Position numbers and translations under genes: made by a program. 64,000 bases of DNA from Warburgia ugandensis (taxonomy: Eukaryota > Streptophyta > Magnoliopsida > Canellales > Canellaceae). Where the stretch lies: NCBI GenBank assembly GCA_035236585.1, contig CP141139.1, forward strand, positions 51,777,217-51,841,216, read 5' to 3'. The notes below the pieces were generated by a model. The model had not been told where the DNA came from. It saw nothing but the letters and a program-made list of their open reading frames with translations, and made no database searches. Positions 26,417 to 39,900 of this stretch are shown here, piece by piece. The number at the start of each line of letters is the position of its first letter. The stretch's first letter is position 1.

Positions 26417-27092
26417 ATTCTCCCCCTTCATACCCATGGTAGGAGAATATACCACATCTCTTTAGTTTGAGTGCAATTCCTGCAATATCTCTTCATAATG
26501 TCAACTTCTCATATGTTACCACCTTTGTCAACATGTCTGCTAGATTTTCATTAGTGTGAATCTTCTCCACTTTTAACGTCTTCTCTTCTGTCACTTTGTG
26601 TATCCAATGATAGTGAACCAATGTGCTTCATGCATGCATGATATGTTGAATTCTTCCTCAAGTCAAGAACACTCTAACTATCACAATGTACCATGTATTC
26701 CTTTTGCATGATACCAAGTTCCTAAAGAAACTACTTCATCCATAATATCTCTATACCAACTTCTGTAATGGTAATGTACTATGCTTCTATTGTTGATAAA
26801 GCAACACACTTCTGCAACTTTGACTGCCAAGATACAACTCTCCCAACAAAAGTAAGGAGAAATCCTGATGTCACTTTTTTGCCATCAAGATCTCCTATCA
26901 TATTTGAATTTGTATATCCTTTCAAGATAGGTTCTATTCTTTCAAAACACAAACACAACTTGGATATACCCTTTAGGTACCTTAGAATCCACTTCACTAC
27001 TTCTCAATGATCTCTTCTTAGGTTGGATAGGAATCTACTCATAACTATTACTACATGAGCAATGTCTTGCATTGTACAAACCATTACATACA
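26417..27092 (-). pseudogene. copia-2: RNase H and connection region, degenerate
   Basis: Minus strand, directly upstream of the LTR. It runs from V-C-T-M-Q-D-I-A-H through K-W-I-L-R-Y-L-K-G (26997 onward), G-Y-T-N-S-N-M-I-G-D-L-D, V-S-W-Q-S-K-L-Q-K and A-L-S-T-I-E-A to N-E-N-L-A-D-M-L-T-K near 26550. The last is the conserved end of Ty1/copia pol. Stops interrupt it. Its upstream continuation is at 30397, the two being split by a solo LTR with target duplication tcaag. Confidence 0.9.
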
Positions 27093-27097
27093 TCAAG

Positions 27098-30000
27098 TGT
27101 AAAATCCTCAATTTTAAACCCTAAAAATAGTAATAAATTAAATAAGTTAAATTAAAAAATTTATGCATAGAAATTGGTTTTGAAAATACAAAAACTAGAA
27201 AGTACACGTTGAAAGGAATTGAATGATACAAAAAATGCACAAAACGAAGCTCAGATGGAGAAGTTATGAACTGTTGAAGATAGAAGGGCATTTTAGTAAT
27301 TTTGAGAGGTTTGAAATACAAGGGCTGTTTTTTATAATAGCACCCTCCCCTATCAGCTTAGACTCCCTTGCCAGAAAAATCAATTGGTGATTGAGAAAAA
27401 TGGATCACTAGTGATAAAAGCAACCCACCTTCCATTCAACCACTCCATCTCAAGCCCTCTTGCCTTTAGAAAGCAGCATTTTTAGGGATCTCTGGCAAAA
27501 AACACAATGTCAAAAAAGCTCAAAAAAAGTCTCTCCAGCGGTGTCAATGACAGCCCAACGGATTGAGGTAAATCTCATCCCCTTTTCCCCCTTCCATTGA
27601 CAACATATGTGTTGAAATTTTGCATCAGTTAATGCATAAGAACGGCGTGGATTATAGTTTTTCCAGTAACTTTGTGTAACCTGCTATTGCCATGAGAATA
27701 CGTTAATAAAATTATGTAAAAACAATCGAATCATTTATCTTGTGCATAATGAACCCAAAAACAAACCCTTTAAATTTTAGGGAGATCCAACGGTTGACGA
27801 CCCTAAAAATCAAGAAAAACAGTACTTAGGAGAATTTTAGGAACGTGAAAAAAATCAAGAAAAAACCTTAGTTTTTCGAAAAATCAATCAAAAGGAGTGT
27901 AAAACAATAAATGTACATAAATTTTTAGCAAAAGGATGTAAAAATCACAAAATTTGGGCACCTGGGGAGTCATCAGCAACAACCAGACTGATCGTCATCT
28001 CCGGAGAAGGCACCCGTGTCAGCGCCCTGTCACTGACGCCATGACACAGAGCGGGAAGCCCTGGCGCAGATGGTACATGGGCATGTACCGTTGCACGTGC
28101 GCAAGGGTACGTCCTGCGAACTGTCATGAAAAACCAAGATGCCCAGTGTCTTGGCAACCAGGACGCACGCGGAGGTGTGTCCGGCGACCAAGACGCACGT
28201 GGCGCATCCTACAGAGCTTTCTAGGAGCGAGGCATCCTGGGGGCATCGGTTTATGCCGGTATAAGTTGGTGTAAACTATGCCGCCAGTGTAAAGTGGTGT
28301 AGACACTGCCGACCCCTATAAATTAATATATTAATTTATGAAGTCTATTCACTAAAAGCTTTATTTTGAGAGCTACAAAGGTTCAAATCATGATCGAAAA
28401 TAGCCGTTGCAATCGTCTTGATGACATGGACCTAGGTTTCACTTGAAAATTTATATTTCATGACTTTTAAATTAGTCAAATCATAAAATATTATTCAATA
28501 ACTTAGAACCGGCTAATCAAAGCGTGATTAGGCCTCAGGATTTGAACAACGAGATAACGTATAACAATAAATTAGGGTTCTAAGGATCATATTAGGTGTA
28601 ATTACTCTAGAAATTGATCTAAACCATTAGTCTAAACTAGATCTTAGGAGATTATTGATATGAGGATGATCTAACCTTCAGATCAATGTATAAACGTTAG
28701 ATACACAAAACCGAACAGATGAACATGAGATAGGACTAAATTATAACAAGTAACAGTGGGACTAAGGACCAAATCATAAATAGAGATCTTAGATAATAAT
28801 CCAATAGTTGGATCGCCATAGATTCCATTATGATGAATTAAATAACACAAAATAGCACTGTGATACTGATAGGTACTTCTGAACGTGTGAGCTAAGAGGA
28901 TTATATGCTTGAATTGAGGGATCTCACATTGACGTAGGTGATGACATTTAATGTTATGTTTTGATTTGAAAACCTTGCTTCGTCATAACATCATGAGTGA
29001 TTGTGAATTATTTGCACTTGTTTATTTAGCCTATGATTTTGTGAGACTCGAAGTTTTATGCTATGATCAATATTAGATTTTGATAATGTATTGAATGGGT
29101 TTATGATCGATTATTTCATGAGATTGATACTACGTATTTTATGCATAATTAGAAATTATCTTTCTTTATTGCACCATTGAAACTAATGGGTCTTCATGAG
29201 AATGACAATGGAGGCTTGGTGGCTAGTCCTTTGAGGGGCTAACCTCGGGATGAGGGGTGTGCCTTGAGGATTGTGAGCCATAAGTGCTCCTGATTTTTTG
29301 AGATATGCAATTTTGGTGTTTTATGATTTATGACGAGTGCTCTCACCCGATGGATGTCATGTTAGGAGGGAGTATGGCCTACCACCCACCCTCTGAAATT
29401 GTAATGTGACTGTAATATGAGAGACACCTGCCCACACATGGCTTTTTAGTAGGGGTTTGGTAACATGGATAGTCCACACTACCAGTCTGAGCCTTTCCAT
29501 GGGGATAGACGTTAAGTCTCCCATTATGGTGTTGACGAGCAGCGGCGGTGGTCAAGACCCTGAAGGGTAGCCACTATGGCATGACGATCCATATTATTGT
29601 TCTGTATGCTTGCATGATGAGCATGGAGATGTTATTGTATGCTTGGGTGTGACGACACTTAGAGGTTTGATATAAGTACTCATGATCGGTGATACGAGTG
29701 TATGGGACACTCGTGGGACCCACGTGCCTTGGGGTGCCCTATTATTATCGTATGCTCATTTATATTAGATCATATCATGTTTTAAATCCATAAGGTGCAT
29801 GTTTTATTGTACGTGATGTTTTGAGATTTTATTGGCATTGCTTATAATATTATATTTTCATAGATAATTGAACTACTCAATATATCAACACTGTTATTCG
29901 ATTTCATTCCATTGTCATTACATTAAATGTCTATGTACCTACACAAGCAATAGCTTACTGAGGTATTGCATTGTTTTGTAATGCCTTAGATCTCGAGTGT

Positions 30001-30391
30001 GACCACACGAAGGGCAAGACCGTAGAGAGACAGTGATAGCAGTGGGGATTACCTTACTTTGACTGATAGACAGCTCGACGTGAGTTATTAACAGGATTAC
30101 ATTTTGAACTTACTTTATGGACTGTATACTTTTATTATATGGATTTGATTATGACAGTTATATATATGATGGACATTGCTTTAGGCATGGTGAGATGTTA
30201 TGATGGATAGACCTTGGGCCACATTATTTTGTTTTGGATATTTATTATTTTGAAAATAAAGGCACCAATGATTTGATGTTGAATTTAAATTATGTATTAT
30301 CTTAAATGTATTACTACGTATTTATATTTATGTTTTTAATCACAGTCATGATGTTTGAAAAAAATGTGTTATAAAAACCCAGGGTGTTACA
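27098..30391 (+). mobile_element. Solo LTR A (gypsy, long-LTR type), 3294 bp with TSD
   Basis: The element begins TGTAAAATCC and ends ...CAGGGTGTTACA. Identical 5-bp flanks tcaag lie at 27093-27097 and 30392-30396. Excising it with one flank restores one copia-2 reading frame. No gag or pol is inside, so I call it a solo LTR. A GC-rich block at about 27990-28310 and a block of the type agcttactgaggtattgc about 440 bp before the end (29946 onward) are shared in layout with the LTRs at 31506-40482 and 33000-36944. Open frames in the GC-rich block on both strands look accidental. Confidence 0.88.
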
Positions 30392-30396
30392 TCAAG

Positions 30397-31500
30397 CTTC
30401 CAATATTTAAAGAGTAGGGAACTACTATAATTTTATATGTTTCCTATCTTAGAGAGGGATAGGTGTGCTTACTCATCTTGAAATGATTACCACGCATTGT
30501 GTTAATTGGCTTAGTACTATCCATGTTGAACCTCTTGATTACTTGCTTAAAATACTTTTGTTGTGGAAATGATAACTTTATTTTTTTTTGCCTCGTGCTA
30601 TCTTTATACCCAAAATCTATTGAATTGGGCAAAAGTCCTTCATGTCAAAGGACATAGATAACTCCTTCAGCTTGTTGATCACAGCATCATTTTGACCAGT
30701 TATCAACACGTCATATACGTAGAGTAAGAGTATGAAAAATTTGTCATCTAAGAATCTCTTTAATTGTACATACTTATCTGTAACAGTTCCCTTGTATCCT
30801 TGACTCGTCATGAATGAGTCAAACTTCTTATACCACTACCTTGTTGCTCACTTAAGGCCATAAAAAAACTCTTCTTTACTTGCAGACCAAGTGTTTCTTT
30901 TCTATGACTTCAAACTCTTTTAGTTGTTCCATGTAGATTTCTTCCTCTAGATCTATATGGAGAAAGGTTGTCTTAACATCCATCAGTTTAAGCTTTAAGT
31001 TTTAACTTGTTATCAGTTCAAGTATGTTTCAAATTAATGTCATCTTCACTGCTAGTGAGAAGACCTTGTCAAAATCAATTCTCTTCTTCTATTTGAGATA
31101 GAGCTTTGTGTTTCACTAATTCTGTATTACTACCTCTCTTCAACTTGAATATTCATTTATTCTTCAGTGCTTATTTGTCTTTAGAAAGTTTAGTAGCTCA
31201 TAAGTTTAATTTTTCCTTAATGAGCTAATTTATTCTTGCATGGCTTGCATCCATTTCCCCTTGTCTACATGTGTTTGAGCATCCTAGAAACTCTCCGGCT
31301 CCCCTCATTAGTAAGTTGAATATATTCTAATTCGGAATATTTTTGTGAAGGAATCAATATGGAGCTTCTTATCTACATCTACATCTTCAACTAAGACTCA
31401 GCTTCTGGCTGAGGAGTTGCTTCACCATCTGATCATCCTGCATCTTCTAGTGATGCTTCCCCAACTCAATACCCTCTACCTCTTCTTCTTCTCCTCCTCC
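30397..31500 (-). pseudogene. copia-2: reverse transcriptase, degenerate
   Basis: Minus strand. An acidic linker (runs of Glu near 31500) leads into reverse transcriptase phrases: N-K-W-I-F-K-L-K-R near 31150, L-M-D-V-K-T-T-F-L-H near 30980 and E-E-I-Y-M-E-Q near 30940. The stretch 30811-30617 contains L-L-Y-V-Y-D-V-L-I. It stands in the Y-V-D-D site, with the first catalytic Asp changed to Tyr. The stretch 30632-30444 continues with F-N-M-D-S-T-K-P. It joins 27092 across solo LTR A and 40488 across solo LTR B. Confidence 0.9.
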
Positions 31501-32999
31501 TCCTCTGTAACAACCCAAATTTTTATAAATATATTTGAATAAAAAATTTAAAAGTTGAAAATCTAAAAACATAATTGGAAAATGGAGTTCTGGGAGAATC
31601 CATTTTAATATATTCAAGGCTTAAAACTTGGATTTTTGTAATGTACTTGAAAAATCGATCAGAATGACTATAAGTGCGTCAAATTCTGAGATAGGATGAA
31701 AAATTCCTATTTTTCCATTCTTATAAAAAAAAGGATAAAATGGTAATTTTCACTCATAACCAAGAATTAAAACATAAATATTTGGAATGTACTTGGAAAA
31801 TTAATCAAAATGACTCTAAGTACACTAAATTCTAAATTCAGACAAATAGTGCCTATTTTTCTCCATTTTTTAGAATAGAAGGGCATAACGATCATTTCAC
31901 ATTTAAAGTGGGGCCCACAACGTGGTCCAATGTTCTGGAAGCAACCATCAGTGTTCAAACCATTACTAGCTAGTAGTGGAGACAAAGGTGTAGTGGTAGC
32001 TCCACTCCCCATTAAATTTAATCAAAAGTAGAAACACCATAATAATAGAAAATTCATATAAAAAAATTCAAAATTGTTTATAAATATCTCCAAAAATTTC
32101 TCAAAAATTTTCACATTATCTCCCACGAAGTGCCCTAGACTCTCCTAAAAAATCAGCTCGAAATTCCTCCCTCATCTCCTCCAATTCTCTCTTCTTTCCC
32201 TCTTTCTCTCTCTTTCCCTCGGAGAGTGTCATGAGACGCACCCAACAAACAACTCATGTCTATTATCGAGGTGCATCCAGGGATGCGTCATCCTCGATGA
32301 ACTAGGGTTTCCTCCTGGAAAACCCTAATCCAATTAGCCATAGCTTTACACCCGTTAAAATCAAATCTCCACCGTTGGATGGATTCAGAATTGCATGATC
32401 TACAAAAGACCTAAGTTATTGTGATGATCCATAGTCCGGATCTCCAAAAAATCAAAACAAAAAAAATCAAGCACCAGTGAATCACCATCTCTGGCATATT
32501 CTTCAGTTTATTCTAGAAAATCTAGCCAAAAAAATCACATCTTAAATCGATGGATCTCTTCAGAAAGATGGGATCTATAGAAGCCCTATGTTATTTATTC
32601 ATTTTCGGCAATGGAACCGGAGTAATCAAATGCTTGTATATTTTTTTATGAAGCTAAAGTTTCTTGAAGATATTATTCTCTTCTCCAATGAAATTTCTTC
32701 ACCAAACCGGCCCAGGTAAGCCTAAACCCCTCTCCCTCTACCATTCCGGCAGTTTACTTGTGATCTCCGGTCTCTAGGTGATCTCCCCGACTGTTGATCC
32801 GTTGGAAATGATGGATCTGGCAATAGGGTTGAGATCTCATCCATGGACAGCTCAGATGTCACTTTTGAGCTATTGGATGGATTCCTGGGGCCCAAAAACC
32901 CCAGGATATAATAGGTGAGATCCTTGAAAATAAAACCCGAAATTTATAAATTTTGCACAGCTTCATGGAGAAATACCCAAAAAGAAAACCCCGAGGGTC

Positions 33000-34962
33000 A
33001 TCCACATCCTAAAAAGTACGATGATGGACAAAATCAAATTCAGATACTCTGTGTATGCTCAAATTTAAAACCATAATAAATGACACAAGCTGTGAAAAGA
33101 CAATGATGATACAAGTCCAAAAGCCCATAGGTTCCATCCATGATCATCACATCATCCCCATGTAACTATATGCACACTATACAATGGTATGGGTCCAATC
33201 TATCAAAATATATAAACATCCAAGTAGAGTCCCAAAAGTCTAATACAAGTCTAAGAGACGTACACTAATCTGTCTCCAAATACGAAAAAGGTAGATGGTC
33301 ATCAGGTCCTTACCCAAATTAATGCTCCTCCACTCGCTTTCCTTTCAGGCTATTACCCTTCAAATCTAAGGCGTTGCAAAATAAAGCAATGCCTCAGCAA
33401 GCTATGCTTGTGTAGGTGATCACATTCAATTAAAGCTTAATAAAATCATATGATGCGAAGTATCAATATCATGGTGAATCTCATAAAATAAACATGTATA
33501 AGGCACGTCAAATAATCAGACGTCCATAATGAAATAACATATGAAAATCATAAATCAGATCAAATAGATATCAAGTCAAATCATGATAACATGCAAGGCA
33601 TGATCAAAGTATGGATGTGTGACCATCAAAACAATACGAGTCCATGTCCACAAAATAATATGCATGCAAATCATGATAAATAGGACATTGTACCAAAAAT
33701 AAACCCCAAGAGTGTCCCACGACGCTCAATCACCGGTGATGAGTACTCATACCAACCCTGGGTTTCTCCTGTGCAGTTCGGATCAGCCTCTAGGTCACTC
33801 ACGAACTAGGCCCGGCTTACCCTGGTTCACCCTACATATAAATTCACATGAGCATACAGAATAACAATATGGCTACTATGCTACAATGGCAACTGCAATA
33901 GGATATAAACCACTGCCGCTCACCATAGACACCTAAACGGGAGTCTTTCTCTGTCCCCATGAGGAGGAATAGACCCATAGGGGGGACTACCCATGATACC
34001 ACCACCTACATACCTAGCCCTGTACCACTTAAGGGCTGTGTCTAATCATCATTATCACAAAGTTAGAGGGCGGGTGGCCAACCCTACAACCCTCCTAGCA
34101 TAATACCCACCAAGTAGAAGCACCTGTCATAAATCAACAACATGTCACAAATCATGGAAAAACTCTATAAAATAACCTCAATAAGTATGATCAAAGCCCA
34201 TGATACTGCATCTGTTACCATTTCATTAGTTTATTTTGAAAGGAATAGTAGTGCGTATCACTTCCCCAGAAAACGGCAATCCAAACCATTTTTCGGCATT
34301 TAAAACAACATAAACCACGAAAATAATCAAAAATGGGGAGAGGGGATAATAAAAAGGCAGCCTACCTCAATCAAGCAGGTTTATTGAAGCCAAAATCTAT
34401 TGCATGTGCTAATAACAAGTGGAAACGACACCTTTGCCAGAAAAAAGACTATCCCTGGTGATCTATCACTGGTCACACACAAAATGGGAGAGAAACTACG
34501 GGAAACAACACAGGGGGAGGCGCATTTAAAGCCCCCCCTTTAATATGATATAAAAATTTATTTTTATTCATTTACTTTATTATTTTTTATTCAAATTATT
34601 TTTTATATTTCCTAAAATGATTACCAGCATTTGTGGCTGGTAATCATCACCTCACCTCATAAATGTTAGTCAACTCTCAATTCCAATGTTTGATTTTTTG
34701 TGGGCCCCACTTGTGATATAACAATTCTACCCCTCATGTTTATTTTAATTAAATACAAAAATTAAAATAATTATCCTTTTTCCTTCGATCTTTGATTTTA
34801 GCGTTCTTAGTGGCGTTAAATTCCATTTATCAAGCACATTACAATTATTAAGGTCTCAACTCGAGATTTTATCTCTAAATTTTCTAATTTCTAATTTTTT
34901 CTAATTTCACATAATTCCCTAAAATTAAATATTTTTAGAATTTAAAAATAGCAAATATTACA
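33000..34962 (-). mobile_element. Chromovirus C 3' LTR, internally deleted
   Basis: On the minus strand the LTR starts TGTAATATTTGC at 34962, directly after a polypurine tract (aaggtgggtagga, 34963-34975). Bases 34962-34230 match the LTR copy at 36944-36230. Beyond that it jumps to the distal LTR part, with a block of the type ctcagcaagctatgcttg at 33391 that matches solo LTR A in reverse. The GC-rich middle is therefore missing. The left border lies near 32.95-33.05 kb but I could not fix it. Confidence 0.7.
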
Positions 34963-34975
34963 TCCTACCCACCTT

Positions 34976-35607
34976 ATAGAAAATTTCATCCTCGAAATTT
35001 AAAGTATACATACCTCAAGAGAAGAGCTCTGGATGGGTACGCCTCATCTCGTCCTCAAACTCCTAAGTAGCTTCCTGCGTTGAATGATGCTACCAAAGGA
35101 CCTTGACTAAAGAAATGATCTTAGTCCTCAATGCATGGATCTTACTGTCCAAAATTTGTATAGGGCGCTCCTCGAATGCCAAGTTAGGCCATGCCTCCAG
35201 TGGGATCTACTCTAATACGTGCGATGGATCCGGCACGTTGAAATGTGGAAAACATCATGCACTCCAGCCAACTGCGGGGGTAAGGCTAACTGATATGCGA
35301 CTAGTCTAACTCTGTGCAGGATCTCAAAAGGACCAATATATATGGGACTATGTTTCCCCCTAACACCAAATCTCACCACGCCCTTCATTGGGGAAACTCT
35401 TAAAAATACATGCGCTCCAACCTCGAACTCCAAGTCCTTCTATCTCCTGTTAGCATAGTTCTTCTATCGACTATGAGCTACTAGTAACTGTCTCCGAATG
35501 AGTCAGACTTTCTCTGCACACTACTCAATCATCTCTAACCTCATGACCCATCTCTCTCCCATGTCACTCCAGCACAAGGGAGACCGGGAGGGCTTGCCAC
35601 AAAGAGC
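34976..35607 (-). pseudogene. Chromovirus C integrase C-terminus (gypsy pol 3' end)
   Basis: Minus strand. It opens with C-R-S-P-L-C-W-like codons near 35590, followed by the 73-residue open stretch 35433-35212. That stretch reads E-F-E-V-G-A-H-V-F-L-R-V-S-P-M-K-G, Y-I-G-P-F-E-I-L and L-P-P-Q-L-A-G-V-H-D-V-F-H, the linker before the chromodomain-type end. Continuing frames give S-L-V-K-V-L-W near 35100 and N-F-E-D-E-I-F near 35000 just before the polypurine tract. All upstream pol and gag are gone: at about 35608 the sequence changes to LTR. Typical of Tekay/Del-like plant chromoviruses. Confidence 0.88.
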
Positions 35608-36944
35608 CTCATGACCCATCTCTCTATAGCTCCAAAAATCACATTTTTAGTGAATGGATGGCCCAATTTCATCCAAAATTCAATTATATAAAAATATAAA
35701 TAGGGCAACGCACCAAAATGTGCATGCGCATGACGATCGTACAACGCACGTCCTGCATGCATCTTCGTCATCGGGATGCGTGCCATAATGCACCGCAAAG
35801 TGCTTCACAGTGCCCAGGACGTGCACGAAGATGACCTGCACGCCCCCTACACGCGCGTACGCTAAGCGTGCATTACGCACAGTGCATCCTAGCATTGTGT
35901 TTGTTCGCCGTCATTGGGGACAACAATCGAATTGGTCTGCCATCGTCAGAGACGATGGTTGGACTCTAATCACTACCGATGACCTCCATATGCCCATTTC
36001 TTACAATTTTTGCACCATTTTGCTCAGTTTTTTACATAGATTCCATTTTTAAGCTTCCCATCAAGGGATTTTATCATTTTCTCATGTTTTACACAATTTT
36101 TACCACATTTCTAAAATTCTCCCTATTATTATTTTCTTAGTTTTTTGGCATCTCTAGTCGTCCGATCATCATGAAAATTCATGGGTTTCTTCTTTGTGTC
36201 ATCATGCATAAGATGAATAGTTTAGATAATGCATCTAATATTGTTTCATTGGTTTATTGTAAAAGGAGTGGTAGTGCATGTCACTTCACCAAAAACAGCA
36301 GTTTCTAGCATTAAAAAGAACATAAACCATGGAAATAATTTTAAAAAGGGGAGAGGAGAGAGTAAAAAGGAAGCCTACCTAGGTCAAGCAGGCCGATCGA
36401 AGCCAAAATCCATTGCACACGCTAACAGCTAGTGGAAACGACGCCCTTGCCGAAAAAAAGACTACCGCTAATGATCTGTCGCAGGTGACACACAAAATGG
36501 GAGAGAAATTACAGGAAATGAGATAGGGAGAGGCGCATTTAAATCCCCCACTTTAATATGATCTAAATTTTATTTTTAGTTATTTATTTATTTATTCAAA
36601 TTCTTTTTTATATTTCTTGAAATGATTGTTAGTAATCATGACCTCACCTCATAAAATGCTAATCAACTCTCAATTCTAGTTTTGATTTTTGTGGCCCCCA
36701 CTTGTGAAATGACGGTTTTGCCCTAGTGCTAATTTTAATTAAATACAAAAATTAAAACAATTATCATTTTCTCTTTAGTCTCCGATTTTAGTGTTCTTAA
36801 TAGCGTTAGATTCCATTTCTTGAGTAAATTACAATTATTGAGGTTTCAACTCAAGATTTTATCTCCAAATTTTTTAATTTTTCTAATTTCCCATAATTCC
36901 CCAAAATTAAATACGTCTAGATTTTAAAAATAGTGAATATTACA
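35608..36944 (-). mobile_element. Chromovirus C 5' LTR fragment
   Basis: The minus-strand start TGTAATATTCACTA is at 36944. The first 710 bp match the other LTR copy. It then continues through a GC-rich, CpG-bearing block (about 35700-35950) with the same layout as the GC-rich block of solo LTR A. It stops at about 35608 against pol sequence without reaching an LTR end. A 19-bp direct repeat (cctcatgacccatctctct) sits at 35541 and 35608, on either side of this seam. Confidence 0.7.
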
Positions 36945-39900
36945 CATGTAAAATTATGTTAATAAGGAAAATTCTTACTAATTCCTATTATCAATAAAAT
37001 CTGGCATGATTAGACTTTAGATTTTTGATCCATTTATAATATTGTGATGAAATAACATGAAATAAATGGTTCGAAATGATTGATCTGGGTTGTATTAAGA
37101 GAATTGACCTTAATAGAAGAAAAATCATAAAAATAAGCATGGATCTTCTTGATCTGAGTAATCAAGCATGATCAGACCTTTCAAGATAGTTTTTATGATG
37201 ATTTAATGTTATAATTGAATTTATAGAAGGGTGGTATATAACTGATTTGGCAGATCTTAAGATCTTTACCATCAAAAGTAACAAAATCCATAAAAATACA
37301 TAATAATCTCCTTGATTAGATTGATCAAGGATGATAAAAAATTTTAAATAAGTGTGGATGTTGATCTAAAGAAAAGATCATGAGAAATAAATGGCATGAT
37401 GAGGCTAATTTGGGATACATTGATATCTATGCCCTTAATTATGATAAAATGACTTAGGATCTTCTTGATCGGCTAGATTAAGAAGGATCAAATCATGTCA
37501 TGAGATGATATCATTGATCTAATGATGAGATCACTTTAAGAAAATGAGCAGATCTGATAAAAATAAAAGATCAAGATCTAAACCCTAAATGGGATGAAAA
37601 ATTATTAGAAAGTAAAGATGATCGTTGTATCATGATGATATGTTAAATGTGTTTACTTGAATTATTAGTGTTATTGTAAATGTCTTTTATTACTTAGTAG
37701 ATATAATTGTTAAATTTACTTATTTATGCTTTAATAATTATGTTGTACATGGAAAATATAATTAATGAAATATAGATATTGATGGACATGGACTTAAGCA
37801 TAGTTAAGGGCTATAATTAGTAGGACAATATAAGGGTTATCAAATCCTTGGCCCAAATTAAGAGAATAATAAACTCCATGAATGACATTTTAATTGTTCG
37901 TGGATTTAATTAAAATCAATTAGAAAGAGCTTATAGGGTTTAATACTCATAAGAACCTTATGGAAGTTTGAGCTAAGGTCACTCCAGTAGACGCTGAACA
38001 TTGTGGTTAAAGGGGTTCTCTAATAGAGCATCGCTCTTTCCCTACCTTATGGTGACATTTGTGAGGTCTAAACGCCTCCTTACATGAGGATTAAATTAAC
38101 TACTCTTTGAGTAGCCTATAGGTAGTAAGCCTTAGTCAATTGGAAATAAGAGCTATCTAGACTTAGGATGAAATAAGCTATCTTCAACTAGTAAAACATT
38201 AACTGGTTGAATAATAATAATAAGATCATAAAAGGATAGTAAAATATCTAATCCTAATAAAAATGGTAAGAAAGATAATAAAAGATCAAACAAGATCCAT
38301 GAGATCTTGAATGATCAAGAACAATAAGAATTCTAATGTTGCATTTTTTATATTATGTATTTATGTATGTATGTTGTAGACAAATCTAGATCATTAGGTT
38401 AGAGAATCCAAACCCTTGGTTAAATATGATTCAAGGAAAAAAACTAGGATCATCCTCCTTAGGGATGATCAAACAACTGAACTTAGATCAAAGAAGAACT
38501 AAATGATAGAAGATCTAGGCCCTTAATCTTTATCAACAAGTATAAATTGTTTATCAAAGGATCTATGAAAGATCAAGATCAAAGAGATGGATACACAAAG
38601 ACTTGGAGATAGAAAATACATAAATTTGAAAGATTAGAAGATCATTCTAACCGTCAGATCTATTGATCAATAGGTTAAACACTATCTGAGGAAGATATAT
38701 TGTATGGATGATAAGAACACAAGGAAGATCTAGATCCTTTATATCAAAGGACAAGATTAGACAAATATGAGATTATCCAAGTTGTGTAGATAATGATAGT
38801 ATGTATGTATGTATTTATAGATTACATACGTCAATCACGGAAGATCTAAAGGGATGGATCACTACATAAAGGTAGATGGAACCTTAAGAAGGCATCAATT
38901 TACAAGATCTTTGGTCTATGGAATTGTTGTTATGCATAAGATTATAGAAATGAATTATTACATGTTTAATGAGTTCATATGAATGATAGAATGTCTAGTT
39001 GCATTGGAACTATAATGTATGTATCTGAGATAGAAATAAACTATTGAAATTAGATGAAATACATGATAAATACCTGGGTATCATTTATTATTACCCCTAA
39101 ACTTAGATAAGAGCATAGTAATAATGGATATCATTTGTATCAAATGAGTATCCTTACACTTAATAACATTTTGGTATATGAATACCAAATTAAAGGAAAT
39201 TGGGATCATTTACAATAAATAATTAATACCTAAACTTATATGAACATGGGTATCATTCATTGTAAATGAGGATCCCTAAAGTGAGAAATGAAATTATATC
39301 CTTAGTATAAGGATACTGAATACGAGGATGATGATATCAACAGACAAGTCATCTCATAAGTAAAAGATTACTTTATATACAAGTAAGGAGGCTTATGGTT
39401 TTGTTTTAAATAGGCATATGCCTAGGGATGCTATGCTAGGAGAGTTATGAGGGTCTAACCACCCGCTCTCTGAAATTAATTATATAATAGATACCTAACC
39501 CAAAGAGAGGCTGAAAGTTGGGTGGGGTAATTATGGGAAGGCCTCCACCATGAAAGTCCCATCTCCCTATAGAAGCAATGACATAATTTTTCCACCGTGG
39601 TATTAGTGATGCATGGGGTAGTTATCCAAGCACGCTGTATGAATCAGACTACAAGCATGGTGGTCCTTTGAGTATTTTTGCATTATGATGCAATGGCATA
39701 GTGAAATGCCTTATGATATGGCATGATGAGATGCCGATACTGAGCAAGTAAGAGAGTATTTTCCTAGCAGAGGCTGGCTGATTTATCAACTCTATGTGTC
39801 TAAGTGTGATTATTGACGTTTAAGATATTAACTATTTTTCATGATTTTTTACCGTATATATATGTACATACGATATAGTGGTGAGTGGTTTGAAATTATC

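Noticed and set aside
27945..28306. Overlapping open frames on both strands in a GC-rich block
   Set aside because: They overlap each other on opposite strands inside solo LTR A, show no motif, and the high GC lowers stop frequency.
35541..36052. Three open frames in a CpG-rich block
   Set aside because: They lie across an LTR-pol junction and in the GC-rich LTR part. Only the last residues of one correspond to pol.
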